Assembly: GCA_914767885.1 (NCBI GenBank)
Contig: CAJZBQ010000014.1
Location: 124,001 to 188,000 of the forward strand
Origin: Blepharisma stoltei
Taxonomy: Eukaryota > Ciliophora > Heterotrichea > Heterotrichida > Blepharismidae
Reading direction: 5' to 3'
Length of the DNA stretch: 64,000 bases
Shown one piece after another: positions 1 through 10,554 of this stretch; positions within the stretch are counted from its first letter, which is position 1; each line of letters opens with the position of its first letter. The notes under the pieces were generated by a model. That model was given only the letters and a program-made list of their open reading frames with translations. It searched no databases and had not been told where the DNA came from. The position numbers and the translations under genes were made by a program.

Positions 1-293
1 TCTAAGAATTATTTGTTTATGAAAAGTATTTTATTTTATTGTTAATATTTTTCTAGTTCTTCACATAAGTAAAATATTTAACATACAACGTTTAATTTGT
101 AAAGAAAAGTCACAAATAGAAAAAATATACTAAATTAGGCAAGTTAGATAAAAAATTATACAGTTTACAATAGAAAATTTATAAAATAATCATTTAATTG
201 TACTTTAAAAATTTCTATTTACCTCTTAAAAATAAGCAAAAAATAAATAGCCATTTTTACATAAAATTAATCCTAAGTTAATCGTTTGCTTAT

Positions 294-2018
294 TTAAAGT
301 TTTGGGTCTGGCATTGAGAGCCAAAAATGCTGCTGAGGCTTTTTCCCAGCATTTGGGTCAATGCACACATTAACCACTCTGACCCCTTTAGTCGCTGTAG
401 CCTTCTTCATAACTTCTTCTAATTCTTTCAAATTTTTGGCTCTATATCCAATTCCTCCTAATGCTTCAGTCAATTTTTCATATTGAGTAGCTGGGTTTAA
501 TGCATTTGGTCTAATTTCTTTAGGATCTTCAGGCAGACTGTCAACCCCAAATGCAATTCCATTATTGTTAATAATGACGATAAGCATATCAAGCTTAAAC
601 CTAGTCGCTGTCTCTATCTCCATTGCGCTAAACCCAAATGACGAATCTCCTACAATAGCAAAAATTTCTTTATCTGGATTAATAGCTTTTGCGGCGATAC
701 ATGCAGGAATTGCCACTCCCATAGTTCCAAAAGACCCTGCATCAAGCCTAGCTCTAGGAAGATAGCTTGGGACTACAGTTCTAGCAATATCCATTGTATT
801 TGAGCCTTCTATGACTAAAATTGCATCTTTTCTAATAAATTCGTTAACTTTATTCAAAGAATTGTAATAAATTAAATTGGTTTCTCAATTTTCTTAAAAA
901 TTTATATATATTTTTTTCTAAAAAAATCATAAAAATCCATATTTTTCATTAAATTCAGGAGCATTGGTAAAATCTTGTGAAAGCTGATTATTTTTCTTTA
1001 TAGAAGCATTAATTTTTGCCCACCATTCTTGGCTTGCAAATTTCCAATTTCCTAGCCCTGCGATAAGCTGAGGTATAGCTAATGATAAATCAGCATGAAT
1101 AGATACCGCATCTCTTACATTATTACTCAGCTGGTGAGGGTCAATATTAATTTGTATGAATTTTACATTTGGGTTAAAGCGAGGAGGGAGCCCAAAATGA
1201 AGAATCCAGTTAAGTCTAGCCCCAAGCAATAAAATTATATCAGCGTTTCCTAATACTGTAGAACGGGCTGGGGATACACAAAATTCAGAGGAATCTGGGA
1301 TAATTCCTTTCCCCATAGGTGTCGGCAAATAAGGAAGCCCTGTGTTTGATATCAATTCATTAACACTAGTCTCAGCTCTAGCATATGCGACCCCTTTTCC
1401 TACAATAACCAGTGGATTTTTTGCATTTTTTAGCAATAAAATAGCTTCCTTTATGCACTCAGGATTCCCCATAGGCCCTAAAAGTTTGTTAAAATAAGGC
1501 AAGTAAGCTGGCTCTTCAGGAATAGTCGCTCTTAAAATGTCAGCTGGCAAATCAATATAAACAGGCCCAGGCCGTCCACTCATACTGATTCTGAAGGCTC
1601 TTTCAATTACTCTTGGTATCATTTCTAGGCATGTGACCCTGATGCTCCATTTTACAAATTCTCTGGCAGCTTCAGCTTGATCGAATTCTTGAAATGCGTC
1701 ACGGCCAAGCTGGGCGACTTCAGAAGACCCTGAAATAAGGATCATTGGCCAAGAATTGTCTCGGGCATTTGCTAAACCACTAAGGGCATTTGTAAAGCCA
1801 GGACCGCTTACAGTTGCGCAGATTCCTGGTCTTTGAGTTAAATATCCTTCAATTCCTGCAGCATAGGCAGCACCTTGTTCGTTTCTAAAGGCGATCCATT
1901 GAATGCCTTCTTGATGAAATGTCATAGCCATCTCAATGATGGGGAAGCCCATAATCCCATAGCATTTTTTCACTCCTTGAGACTGGAGAGCTTTAGCAAC
2001 GATGAGATTTGTTGACAT
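294..2018 (-). CDS. HACL1: 2-hydroxyacyl-CoA lyase (TPP enzyme), one IES
   Basis: Thiamine-diphosphate enzyme that cleaves 2-hydroxyacyl-CoA to formyl-CoA and a shortened aldehyde, a peroxisomal alpha-oxidation step. The N-terminal TPP-binding half is read from 2018 down to about 940 and the C-terminal half from about 868 to 294. Between them lies a 72-bp IES; without it the product is 550 aa, close to the family length of about 570. The TPP motif is visible as GDSS...NNNG. The end (HFWLSMPDPKL) resembles the HACL1 C-terminus, and PKL could act as a peroxisomal PTS1-type signal (inference). The frame is open about 22 codons upstream, but MSTNLIV fits the family start. Oxalyl-CoA decarboxylase is the closest alternative. 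Confidence 0.85.
868..939. other. IES, 72 bp, in HACL1
   Basis: AT-rich segment with in-frame stops. Flanking TA (TAT) repeats lie at 868 and 940. Removal joins ...NEKY to YNSLNKV..., matching the family spacing before the VIEGSNTMD block. Confidence 0.8.
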
Positions 2019-2150
2019 TTTATATATTAATATGCATAATAACAGAGTTTTAAATTCACTTTGCTGACCCTCAATTACCAGCATTTCTACGAGTCAACAG
2101 TAAATAAAATTATTTTTGGAGTAAAATAAATGCATTTAGCGTTTTTAGGA

Positions 2151-2777
2151 CTAATATAACGGTCTTCCCACATATGGCAAGGATTTAAAAGGCAGCTGAG
2201 GGACAAAGCTGGCAACTTTGTTTGGCGCTATTTCTTGGTAATATGTGCAAGGCCTGTCAATGTCATTATAGCTAGGTATGAATACGTCTAAAAAAACTGA
2301 ATTCTCAAGAGCTTGAATCTGATGCAGATTTCCACGCTTCGGAGTTAGAAATAAAAGTTCACCTCCTCTAGCTTCTCCTTCCATACATAGAGATAAATTA
2401 ATAACACCTCCTCGTTCTCTTGATAAAATGTCATAATTCCGATACTGCAGTCTACCAGAAAGCACAAACGTAGCTGCAAGCATTGAAGGATGGTCATGAA
2501 TGGGAAAATTACATCCGGTACTCATGCCAAACAGACCCATTGAGAGTTCTGGGGTTTCTATCAATTCTGTATAGACTATACATCGTGGTGTATAGTAATT
2601 TCCAGGGGTAAAGCCAACGTCTAAATGAGTTAAAGAGCGGAATTTTCTCTCGAGTTCTGAAATTGCCGTATTTGAGCGATTAGTTTCAACTTCTGCAATC
2701 AGAGCTTGAAGCGCATTGGAATCAGTCGCCAGCCTCCAGCAGGAATAATAGAGAGACTGCATGTTGTTTCTATCCAT
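2151..2777 (-). CDS. Thiol dioxygenase, PCO/ADO family
   Basis: 208-aa cupin-fold protein of the plant cysteine oxidase / 2-aminoethanethiol dioxygenase family, which uses O2 to oxidise cysteamine or N-terminal cysteine. Two iron-binding histidines are visible in FPIHDHPSM and the third in GNLHQI. The length suits the family (human ADO is about 270 aa). The gene ends in TAG, 130 bp past the start of the downstream HACL1 gene on the same strand. No IES or intron is needed. Whether the substrate is a small thiol or a protein N-terminus cannot be told from the sequence. Confidence 0.8.
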   Translation of the reverse strand: MDRNNMQSLYYSCWRLATDSNALQALIAEVETNRSNTAISELERKFRSLTHLDVGFTPGNYYTPRCIVYTELIETPELSMGLFGMSTGCNFPIHDHPSMLAATFVLSGRLQYRNYDILSRERGGVINLSLCMEGEARGGELLFLTPKRGNLHQIQALENSVFLDVFIPSYNDIDRPCTYYQEIAPNKVASFVPQLPFKSLPYVGRPLY

Positions 2778-3219
2778 CTTAAATGATAAATATTATGTAA
2801 CTAATCAATGAGTATCTATCCTAAGAATTATGGCTTCTTTGGGATGAAAAGATATTGAAAAGATTTTTAAATGGCTGGCGAATTAAGAAATTTTTAAGAT
2901 TCTAGAGGAGAAGGGATATAGATTCGAAATTTTATATATTAAGATCATTTAAATTGGGTGGGTGACAAAAATGCTTTAGGTTAAGAAATGTTGGATAATA
3001 TATAAAGATATTGAAAATTATGTAAATATGGACCAGGTTTATTTTTTGCTTTTTGGCACCAAAAAATAAATTTCAAAGATGCAAAGCTTTGTATAAATAA
3101 TGATATTTAACTTATAGGACTATTTTGAGATGATTTATTCCTTTTATTATAGAAAAGAATTAGTAGTAAAAACAATTGGCAAAGTCTCTTATTAAAAATA
3201 AAATTCTGAAATTTTTATT
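2778..3219. other. Intergenic, no gene seen
   Basis: AT-rich spacer between two minus-strand genes. I see no open frame with TGA read as Trp and no repeat. Confidence 0.6.
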
Positions 3220-3564
3220 TTAAGCATTTCTATGAAGCTCAGTTTTGCATTTTTCAACCCAATTATTCCCAAGATTTCCTGAAGATTCAAACTCAATCAA
3301 AGATTCTTGGAATTTCATTTGGTAAAATAAAGCCTGACCTTTCCTAAAATGAGCTAAAGAAGATGATGGATCGATCTCGATTGCTCGGGTTGCTGAGATT
3401 TCTGCATTGTGTAGTTCTCCAAGCTTCAGATAAGAGGAAGATAAGCCTATTTGTGCTTCTAATGAGCAACTAGCATCAGCAAGGGCTTCTTGGTATAGCG
3501 GAATAGCTGAACTAAATTGATCTTGAACAAAGAGGGAATTCGCTCGATTAAGACTTTCCATCAT
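3220..3564 (-). CDS. Small TPR protein
   Basis: 114-aa protein made almost wholly of TPR repeats. Alternating helices such as AIPLYQEAL, SLEAQIGLSSSYLKLGE and AHFRKGQALFYQMKFQESL show the small/large residue pattern of the family. It resembles the N-terminal TPR part of SGT1-like co-chaperones, but no CS or SGS domain follows. There are two consecutive ATGs at the start. Its partner is unknown. It could be a truncated adaptor or a complete small TPR protein. Confidence 0.7.
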   Translation of the reverse strand: MMESLNRANSLFVQDQFSSAIPLYQEALADASCSLEAQIGLSSSYLKLGELHNAEISATRAIEIDPSSSLAHFRKGQALFYQMKFQESLIEFESSGNLGNNWVEKCKTELHRNA

Positions 3565-3690
3565 ATTTTAATTTATAAATAAAGTTCTTTCTACGCAAGT
3601 TCTAATTTTATATAATAAAAACCTCTCTAACAAACAGCTAAATATAATTTCTTATAATTCCAATTAAATATTAAAAATTCACAAAATAAT

Positions 3691-4157
3691 CTAACTGACA
3701 TCCTTTTCTATAAACGAGTTTTCGCCTTGGCTCGTCTTAACTGTATTAGTAGTGCTCGTTCTAAATCTGTTTATAACTTCTTTAAGCTCAGTACTTGATA
3801 TTCTTTTAAGCTCAGGCAGCTTGCTTTTACTTTTACTTCTAGATGGACTTACCTTTTTTAGCCTTGGTGATTTTTTCTTAACATCAGGAGTTTGTGAGCG
3901 AAGTTTTTTTTGTGTGTTACATTTACGTAAAGATTCGTCAAAAATGGGCCGAAAAGCGATCCTGTCGTTAATAAATCCTCTTCGGGTTATCTATATTAAG
4001 TTTACAAGTTTTTGGTCAAATAACAATTTACGCTTGTATTTACTAGCGAAAAATCCAACCAAATTGGGGTCGCGTAGGCTATTATAGTCTGGAATTAGAG
4101 AGGATCTTGAAGCTGTGTCAACAGAGAATCCTGTATGTTTTCTTTTCTTGATATAAT
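3691..4157 (-). CDS. Hypothetical basic protein, partial 5' end, 15-nt intron
   Basis: Coding frame on the minus strand, recognised only after removing a 15-nt GT...AG intron at 3991-4005. The product is Ser/Lys/Arg-rich, with an ordered block near the start (DPNLVGFFASKYKRKLL) and a basic region (KKKSPRLKKVSPSRSKSKSKLPELKR). It ends with TAG at 3691. No ATG is found in frame upstream of about 4157, so the start probably lies beyond an unplaced IES near 4160-4280. I do not recognise the family. The start of the EFSec gene lies on the opposite strand 130 bp away, so the two genes are divergent. Confidence 0.6.
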
Positions 4158-4291
4158 AATATATAATGAATAATTATATTAATTTAAATATAAAATAGGG
4201 CCTTATAAGTATAAATAACTCCTTATTATTATTCAGTAAGAATAATTGATTTTCTCGATCTTATTTGAATATCCATTACAAATAATTCCTA

Positions 4292-5961
4292 ATGGACGTT
4301 CAAAGAACATTTAACTACAACTTAGGTGTCTTAGGACACATAGATTCAGGCAAAACAAGCTTAGTCCGTGCTCTAAGCACCATTTTATCTACAGCCGCCC
4401 TCGACAAATCCCCTCAATCTCAAGAACGTGGAATTACCTTAGACTTAGGATTTTCTGCATTTAGAATAGAAATGCCAAGTCACCTAAGCAGAGACTACAC
4501 AGACCTCCAAATCACCCTTGTAGACTGTCCAGGCCACGCCAGCTTAATCCGGACCATTATAGCTGGAGCTTCTATTATCGACAAAATGCTATTAGTAATA
4601 GACGCCACCAAAGGTATCCAAACCCAAACTGCTGAGTGCATCGTTATAGGAGAACTTCTATTAAAAAGCAGCCTTATTGTCGCTTTAAATAAAGTTGACC
4701 TTGTAGACCAGGACAAGCTAAATAATGTGGAAAAAAGAATTAATGCAATGCTTTCTATGACAAAATTCAATAATAAATTCGGAATTTTAAAAGTAGCTGC
4801 TGCACCTAGAGAAGGAGATCCTATAGGTATAAGAGAGCTTATTGAAGCTATTTCAGGGTCTATTGATGAGCTGCCGAGTAGAATAAATAATGAGCCACTT
4901 TATTATGAAATTGATCATTGTTTTCCAATAAAAGGACAAGGAACTGTGATGACTGGGACTATTTTGCATGGAAATATGAGGGTAGGGGACACTTTGGAAA
5001 TTATTCCTTTGGGGATTCAAAAAAAAATAAAATCAATGGAGTGTTTTCATCAGCCTGTAAATGAGGCGAAAAAAGGGGATAGAGTTGGAGTTTGCGTGAC
5101 AGGGTTTGATTCTAAATTGCTAGAAAGAGGGGTTGCCTCTATATTTTTTATATAAATTATATAGTAAAAAATCCTTTAGCTGTCTTTAAAAGGCAATATA
5201 TTGATAAATATTATACCCCTAATACCTTGAGAGTTATACAGAAATCAATTATCCGCGTACAAATAATCCCGCATTATAAATTCCCGATAAAATCTAAAGC
5301 GAAATTCCATATCACGTGTGGGAATGAAACAGTCATGGGAAGCTGCGTATTTTTTTCAAGCCCGAATTTAAAAAATAGCCCAAATGAGGAGGATTTAGAA
5401 AGGTTTAGCCCAGATATGCTTTATCATTATGAAGATGAAGTTACTAAGTCTAATAAAAAGTATTGGGCTTTATTAACGCTGGAGAGTCCTATTTGTACTC
5501 TTGCTGACAGCTTAGTTATTGGTGCAAAAATATTTTTTTTTATTTTTTTTTAAAATAATAATTATTTTTTAAAAAAAATAAAAAATGGTGCAAAACTTGA
5601 TATTGACGTAAATTCAAAAGCTTGTAGAATCGCATTTTCTGGGATCACAGAAGTTTTGGATCCTGAAATTTCTTGTGATTTTATCAAAGTTTCTAAACCA
5701 AAGAAAAAAGTAGGCCAAGTTGATAGAATTCAAGACCCTTATACTGCAATTGGTGTTGGAATGTTTAATAAAGAAACTGATATATCAAAATTTGTAGGAC
5801 TTCAGGTAAAAGTTAATGGAAAAATTGGGGTAATTGTAAGCTCTTTTGGAAAAAGTGGGAAATTTAAGATAAATTTCCCTGAAGGAGATGCGGTGACTGG
5901 AGAAGTTGTATTAGAGTTCAATCGTTTGTTATGGGACCCACGAAATCAGATGGTTCAATAA
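4292..5961 (+). CDS. EEFSEC: Selenocysteine-specific elongation factor EFSec, two IESs
   Basis: Translation GTPase that delivers Sec-tRNA to UGA codons with a SECIS element. G1 is GHIDSGKT, G3 is DCPGHASL and G4 is NKVDL. The stretches DKSPQSQERGITLDLGFS and KAKFHITCGNETVMG match the eukaryotic family closely. Two AT-rich IESs (74 bp and 66 bp) interrupt the gene. Removing them gives 509 aa with all domains, including the C-terminal EFSec-specific domain (about residues 380-509). No frameshift or missing motif is seen, so it looks functional. This is striking because UGA is Trp in this genome. Confidence 0.92.
5140..5213. other. IES, 74 bp, in EFSec
   Basis: TA repeats at 5140 and 5214. The segment carries stops. 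Removal joins ...LERGVAS to TPNTLRVIQKS in frame, matching the family. Confidence 0.8.
5521..5586. other. IES, 66 bp, in EFSec, flanked by a 10-bp repeat without TA
   Basis: The direct repeat TGGTGCAAAA begins at 5520 and 5586. Removing one copy gives LVIGAKLDIDV, which fits human EFSec (LVIGSRLDADI). A TA-to-TA cut (48 bp, 5531-5578) also keeps frame but adds six residues. Confidence 0.7.
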
Positions 5962-6022
5962 TATAACGCCTTTTTATCTAAATTTTCCTTATAAATATGA
6001 AAATAAATTGCTAATCTATTAA

Positions 6023-7035
6023 ATGTTTCAGAAAAGTAAATCCCAAAAAGTAAGTCCAAAACACACAGAAGCCCCATATAGGCTTGTTTTACCCCAAAAT
6101 TTTGCTGAAGATGTCCTTAACCAAGAAATGGCCTTAAGCATTCAATGTTCAATTCCTCAAGTATCAAGATTAATGGAGCTTTATTCAGTAAAATCGAAAT
6201 AGGCAGCTATTGAATATTATGAATCTATTCCAGACCTTAAGTACCTTCATTATCAAGAGCGGCTTCAAAAATTACTAACTCGCAGGGATGTTCTAAAGCT
6301 TCTAAATGATCAACCTCACCGATCATCAAAATTATCAGAATCAGCCCCAATTTCTATTAGAAAACCTCCAGAAAAACTGAAATTAAAAATAAAGCCAGTC
6401 ATCCCATATGAAGAAATAGCACCGACACAGCCAGTCATTGTTAGAGGAGCTGAGGAAGTAATAACCACTCATAATAAAGAAACTAATATTACAAGTAATA
6501 AAGTTAGAGATAACATACGAGTCCAAGAAGGAAAAGAGCTTAAAGAAAGACTAGAAGCAAGGAAAAGGTCTAACAGCTCACAGCCAATCCAAAGGAAAAA
6601 TAGCTATAAAAATGGGAAAAAGCCAGACATGGAAAATCAGATGGAGAAATATCAAGAAGAAATTGAAAAAATAATCGAAAAATATTTACTTCTTTTTTAA
6701 AAAAAAAAAAATATTATATAGCAAAAATATCTTGTGTACAATATATTGCTATAGGGCTGTAGAGGATGTTAATTATTTTAAAAAATAAAATTTACAGAGA
6801 GTTAGAGAAAAAAATTGTGAAAATTCAAGAAATTAAAGAAAAATATAAAGAGCAAATGAATGAAATTAAAGCTATGGGAGATAATGGTAAAAAATATATA
6901 GATACAATTAAGGAGATTTTAAGAGAAATGGATAAGCAAATGCTTCGAGAAATTGAAGAGATTACACAGCAGTTAGCTCAGGAAAGGAAAAATGAGATTG
7001 CAGAGCTGAAAGGAAAAAATATATTTGAGTTGTAA
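6023..7035 (+). CDS. Coiled-coil protein, unknown function
   Basis: About 295 aa after removal of a 15-nt intron (6188-6202, which contains the only early stop) and one IES (6683-6792). The N-terminal third is ordered. The middle is Pro/Lys/Ser-rich (KLKLKIKPVIPYEEIAPTQP). The C-terminal about 110 residues form a charged coiled coil running through NKIYRELEKKIVKIQ to QLAQERKNEIAELKGK. It could be cytoskeletal or ciliary, but no family is recognised. It lies 60 bp downstream of EFSec on the same strand. Confidence 0.65.
6683..6792. other. IES, about 110 bp
   Basis: TA repeats at 6683 and 6793. Removal joins ...IEKIIEKY to RELEKKIVKI, continuing the coiled coil in frame. Low complexity makes the exact edges less sure. 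Confidence 0.55.
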
Positions 7036-7162
7036 AGATATTCATATAAATTATTATTATTAAAAGGCTTTTATTTTTCTATCTATATCCTTTTTATATA
7101 TAATAGCTAAAATACCATCATCAGCCAATAAGCTTATAGTCTTCCTATAAAGAATAATTAGT

Positions 7163-8546
7163 TTAGTGCTCAAGTGTATTAAGCTTATTAGTAATTTTTT
7201 CTTGCGAACTTTTTTCTGCGAAATATGGTTTAAATCCGAAATATTTCAAAACAAAGTTTACCGCTTCTTTTGACTTTTCAGCCATAAGATCAATATCTGG
7301 CTTTGAAGCTTGAGCTGTTCCAAACGAATCTCGGCTTACCAGTACATTAAAAAATTCTTCAGGCTCTAAAAACCCACTATCATCTAGATCCAGTAGCTCC
7401 ACAAACACCTTTATCTGAATATCACTAATACTAAGTCCATTATTTCTGCAGAATTTTGAGTCTTTGCATAGCTTGGCTAAGACTTTTTTAATGTCTTTTC
7501 TGCTTAATGCTCTACCATGTTCAGTTCGTTTAAATAACAAAGCGTTTTCCAGTCTTTTGCTTTGTTGAAGAATAATCATAAATGCCATGTATTCGGAATA
7601 TTTAACCCTTCCTTTTAGTTTTAAGGTCTCTAGTCTTCTTAAATATTCAGCAGCTTTGGAGACAGGCATATAAGAAATGATACTTTTTGCGAAATCTTCT
7701 GAAGAAATGCTCATATCTTCGTCAACTTCAAAAGCATGGAATTCATAATAAAGGAGTTCTTCCATTATGAGATTTTTTAGATTCATAAATTCTCTCCAAG
7801 AAATCAGATTTTTATCATGGGTTGTAAAAATAATTTTGATTCAAAAATAATTTTATAGAAATATACTGCTTGATTTAATAAAAAATTAGATTTATTTAAA
7901 GAGTATTCTATTTTATGCTAAATAATGCATGCTATTAATAAGGATTTTTTTAGCTTAAAGTTTAATAGTTTTTTTTAATTTTATCATTTTTGAAGAAGAG
8001 TTCTGATAAAGTTAAGCAGGACTCTCTAAACTGCTCGTCCGTCACATTTGAGCTCCTCGGATCCAGATGGCCTTTAGTATTGACCATATGTTTCCCTTGT
8101 GGAGATCTCTTTTTTGCTTCTTTCATTATTTCAATAAATTGCTCTCTGGTTACAGTTCCTCCATATGACTTAAACATTTCTTTAAACCATTTAGCCCCTG
8201 TGCTCAACAAAACTATAAAAAAGAAATATTCTGAAAAGCTTAATTTCCCATCTCCATTGGCATCAGCGATTTTAAACACTAAACTCTCATGAGAATCGAA
8301 AAAATTCTGATTCACGCATGAAGAATAGTTGTAAGGAGTTATGGCTTTAAAGAAATCTGCAACCGACATATAGTAATTTTTTCTTTCTTTAATTGATGCG
8401 AAAGTTTCGAAGACTTTTTCTGGGTTTGCGTTTTGGCGGATTTTATTTTCGTAAGTCCCACGAATGTTTTCATTATAGGGTGCTGGGGCTGAGAATACTA
8501 CTGAAGCTTTGGCAAGTGGAAGAGCTAAAAGGATGTATTTATTCAT
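7163..8546 (-). CDS. MICU1: Mitochondrial calcium uptake protein (MICU-like), one IES
   Basis: EF-hand regulator of the mitochondrial calcium uniporter, 404 aa after removing a 169-bp IES. The N-terminus is a likely import presequence (MNKYILLALPLAKASVVF). Next come the MICU-specific block KVFETFASIKERKNYYMSVADFFKAITP, a first EF-hand loop DANGDGKLSFSEY, and a second EF-hand DLDDSGFLEPEEF near the C-terminus. The intervening MICU helical part is present. The pore gene MCU lies at the right end of this window. MICU1, 2 or 3 subtype cannot be assigned. Confidence 0.85.
7813..7981. other. IES, 169 bp, in MICU
   Basis: Flanked by the direct repeat TTTTATCAT, with TA at 7813 and 7982. Removal joins ...LFFKND to KNLISWREFMNLK, as in MICU proteins. 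Confidence 0.8.
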
Positions 8547-8846
8547 TTTTTATTATATTTACCTTTTTCATGCTCCATGATTATGTTTTTGACTTATATT
8601 TTTGGCTAATTAGTTATTATTAATATATAAAACAAAGACTTTTATATTAAAAAAATTATAATTTAGGAGGTATTTATTTATTATATGATTTTTTTTATTT
8701 AATTTACTTGTACATCAAAATGCTTATCAATACGGCGGAAATTCTGTTTTTTCTATTAAAATTTACAAAAAATGATTTTAATATCAATGCTCTTAAAGAA
8801 TAATATTTTCATTGTAATCACCACATGAATTAACGGTTTAACATAA
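8547..8846. other. Divergent intergenic region
   Basis: AT-rich 300-bp spacer between divergent MICU and LKR genes, presumably holding both promoters. No specific motif is recognised. Confidence 0.5.
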
Positions 8847-10505
8847 ATGGAAGGTACACCAGGAACAATAGGCCTTAGACGTGAAACAAAAACGTACTGG
8901 GAGAGGCGTGTAGCTATTACACCTAAAGATGTCACAGTCTTGATAAATGAAGGAATTCGTGTTTTAGTTCAGCCATCTCCAACCCGATGTTTTTCTGACA
9001 TCGAATTTTTAAAAGCTGGAGCAGAAATAACAGAAGACCTTTCTGAAGCTCAGTTGATTATTGGGATCAAAGAAGTTCCCATTGCAGAGCTACTGCCTAA
9101 CAGGTCATACCTATTCTTTTCACACACATATAAAGGCCAGCCCTACAATATGCCATTGCTAGATGCATTGTTAGAGAAGCGAATCAGGCTTTTTGACTAT
9201 GAATTAATCAAAGACGTCAACCCACCTCACAATCGTCTTGTAGCTTTTGGGGTTTTTGCCGGAAATGCAGGGGTTATTGATTTTATTCAAGGTCTTGGGA
9301 AATTTTTGCTGATGAGAAATATCTCGACTCCTTTTATTTTGCAAGGATTTTCTTATTAATTTTATAATAAATATAGAAAAAATAAAAAACAAAAAAAAAT
9401 ATTATTTATAGGAACAATTGGGAATATATGTATAGAAATCTAGCAGACGCCTGCCAGAATATAAGAAATATTGGAGAAATCATATCAAAAGAAGGATTTT
9501 TACCTTCCTTGTCACCTATGATTTTTGGAGTAACAGGAACCGGAAGATGCGCTGAAGGAGCGATGCAGATTTTGACGATTTTCCCTCATGAAATATTGAC
9601 TCCTGAGGAGTTGCTGAAATTTGAGCCAACTCCGGAGTCGAGGTTCAAGATTTATATTGTGCAATTTCCCTCTGATAAAATTATAGAGAGAAAAGAAGGA
9701 GGCGGATATGATAGAGAAGAATTCCATGAAAATCCTGAGCTGTATCAAAGCACGTTTATTAAATATGCAGAAAAATTGTCAGTCATTGTACATTGTGCAT
9801 TTTGGAGCACAAAACAGCCAAGATTATTAACTATAGAACAAGCAAGAACACTTAAGGGGAGGCTCTTACTTTTGTAGGCCAATAATAAATAATAAAAATA
9901 ATAATTTTTTTAATTTACTTATTTTCTGATTTTTTTAATATTTTGTATGAGAGTTAGGTATTTGCGATATTTCATGCGACTTTAATGGTGGAATTCAAAT
10001 TTGCCGAAAATTTACAACGCCAGAAGACCCATTCTATCTATACTGCCCTACTGATGATAGAATTTACAGACTCAACCAAGAGCATGCCCAAACTTCAATT
10101 CTCTATCACAGTATGGATTTTTTGCCCTCTGAGCTGCCTAGAGATGCCTCAGAGCATTTTTCTCACAAAATATTAGGATATGTCCGAGAACTTGCATGGG
10201 ATAACGCTAATAAACCATTTGAAGAAATGTCGCTTCACCCTGAAATAAAGCACGCTATGGAGACTTGCCATGGAGATTTGACGCCGAGTTTCCAATATAT
10301 TAAAGAATTAAGGAAAAAAACAGTCATTCCTGTAGACACCCATGACCATGTCTATGAAATGGGCCAAATTATTTCAAAAAATGAAGATTTATTAGCAGAC
10401 CTTGAAAATACAAAATATAGACAAGGGTTAATACCAGAGTCAGAAAATGCTATATATCAGCTGAGTGAGATTATTGAAGATAACAATAACATAATACAAG
10501 GGTAA
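8847..10505 (+). CDS. Lysine-ketoglutarate reductase (LKR domain only), two IESs
   Basis: Enzyme that condenses lysine with 2-oxoglutarate to saccharopine, the first step of lysine breakdown, usually mitochondrial. It corresponds to the N-terminal half of animal AASS, with GLRRETKTYWERRVAITP at the start, HTYKGQPYNMPLL, GVFAGNAGVIDFIQGLG and the later block GICDISCDFNGGIQ. After removing IESs of 74 and 88 bp it is 498 aa. The saccharopine dehydrogenase half is absent and the next gene is unrelated, so it appears monofunctional. The first IES boundary has an alternative (53 bp) that also keeps frame. Confidence 0.85.
9335..9408. other. IES, 74 bp, in LKR
   Basis: TA at 9335 and 9409. Removal joins STPF to RNNWEYMYRNL, with family spacing before the YRN motif. 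A 53-bp alternative at 9354-9406 is possible. Confidence 0.65.
9867..9954. other. IES, 88 bp, in LKR
   Basis: TTA repeats at 9866 and 9954. Removal gives LKGRLLGICDIS, matching AASS (KLVAICDIS). Confidence 0.8.
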
Positions 10506-10554
10506 TTTAGTTTAAGTTAAGTTAAAATATAGATAGCTTTAATTGATAATAAAT

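Noticed and set aside
3752-4087. Plus-strand frame of 111 codons
   Set aside because: Antisense shadow of the minus-strand gene with the 15-nt intron. It is hydrophobic only because it reads Lys-rich codons backwards.
5520-5600. Frameshift or pseudogene in EFSec
   Set aside because: Both interruptions are AT-rich, repeat-flanked and restore conserved sequence when removed, so IESs explain them better.
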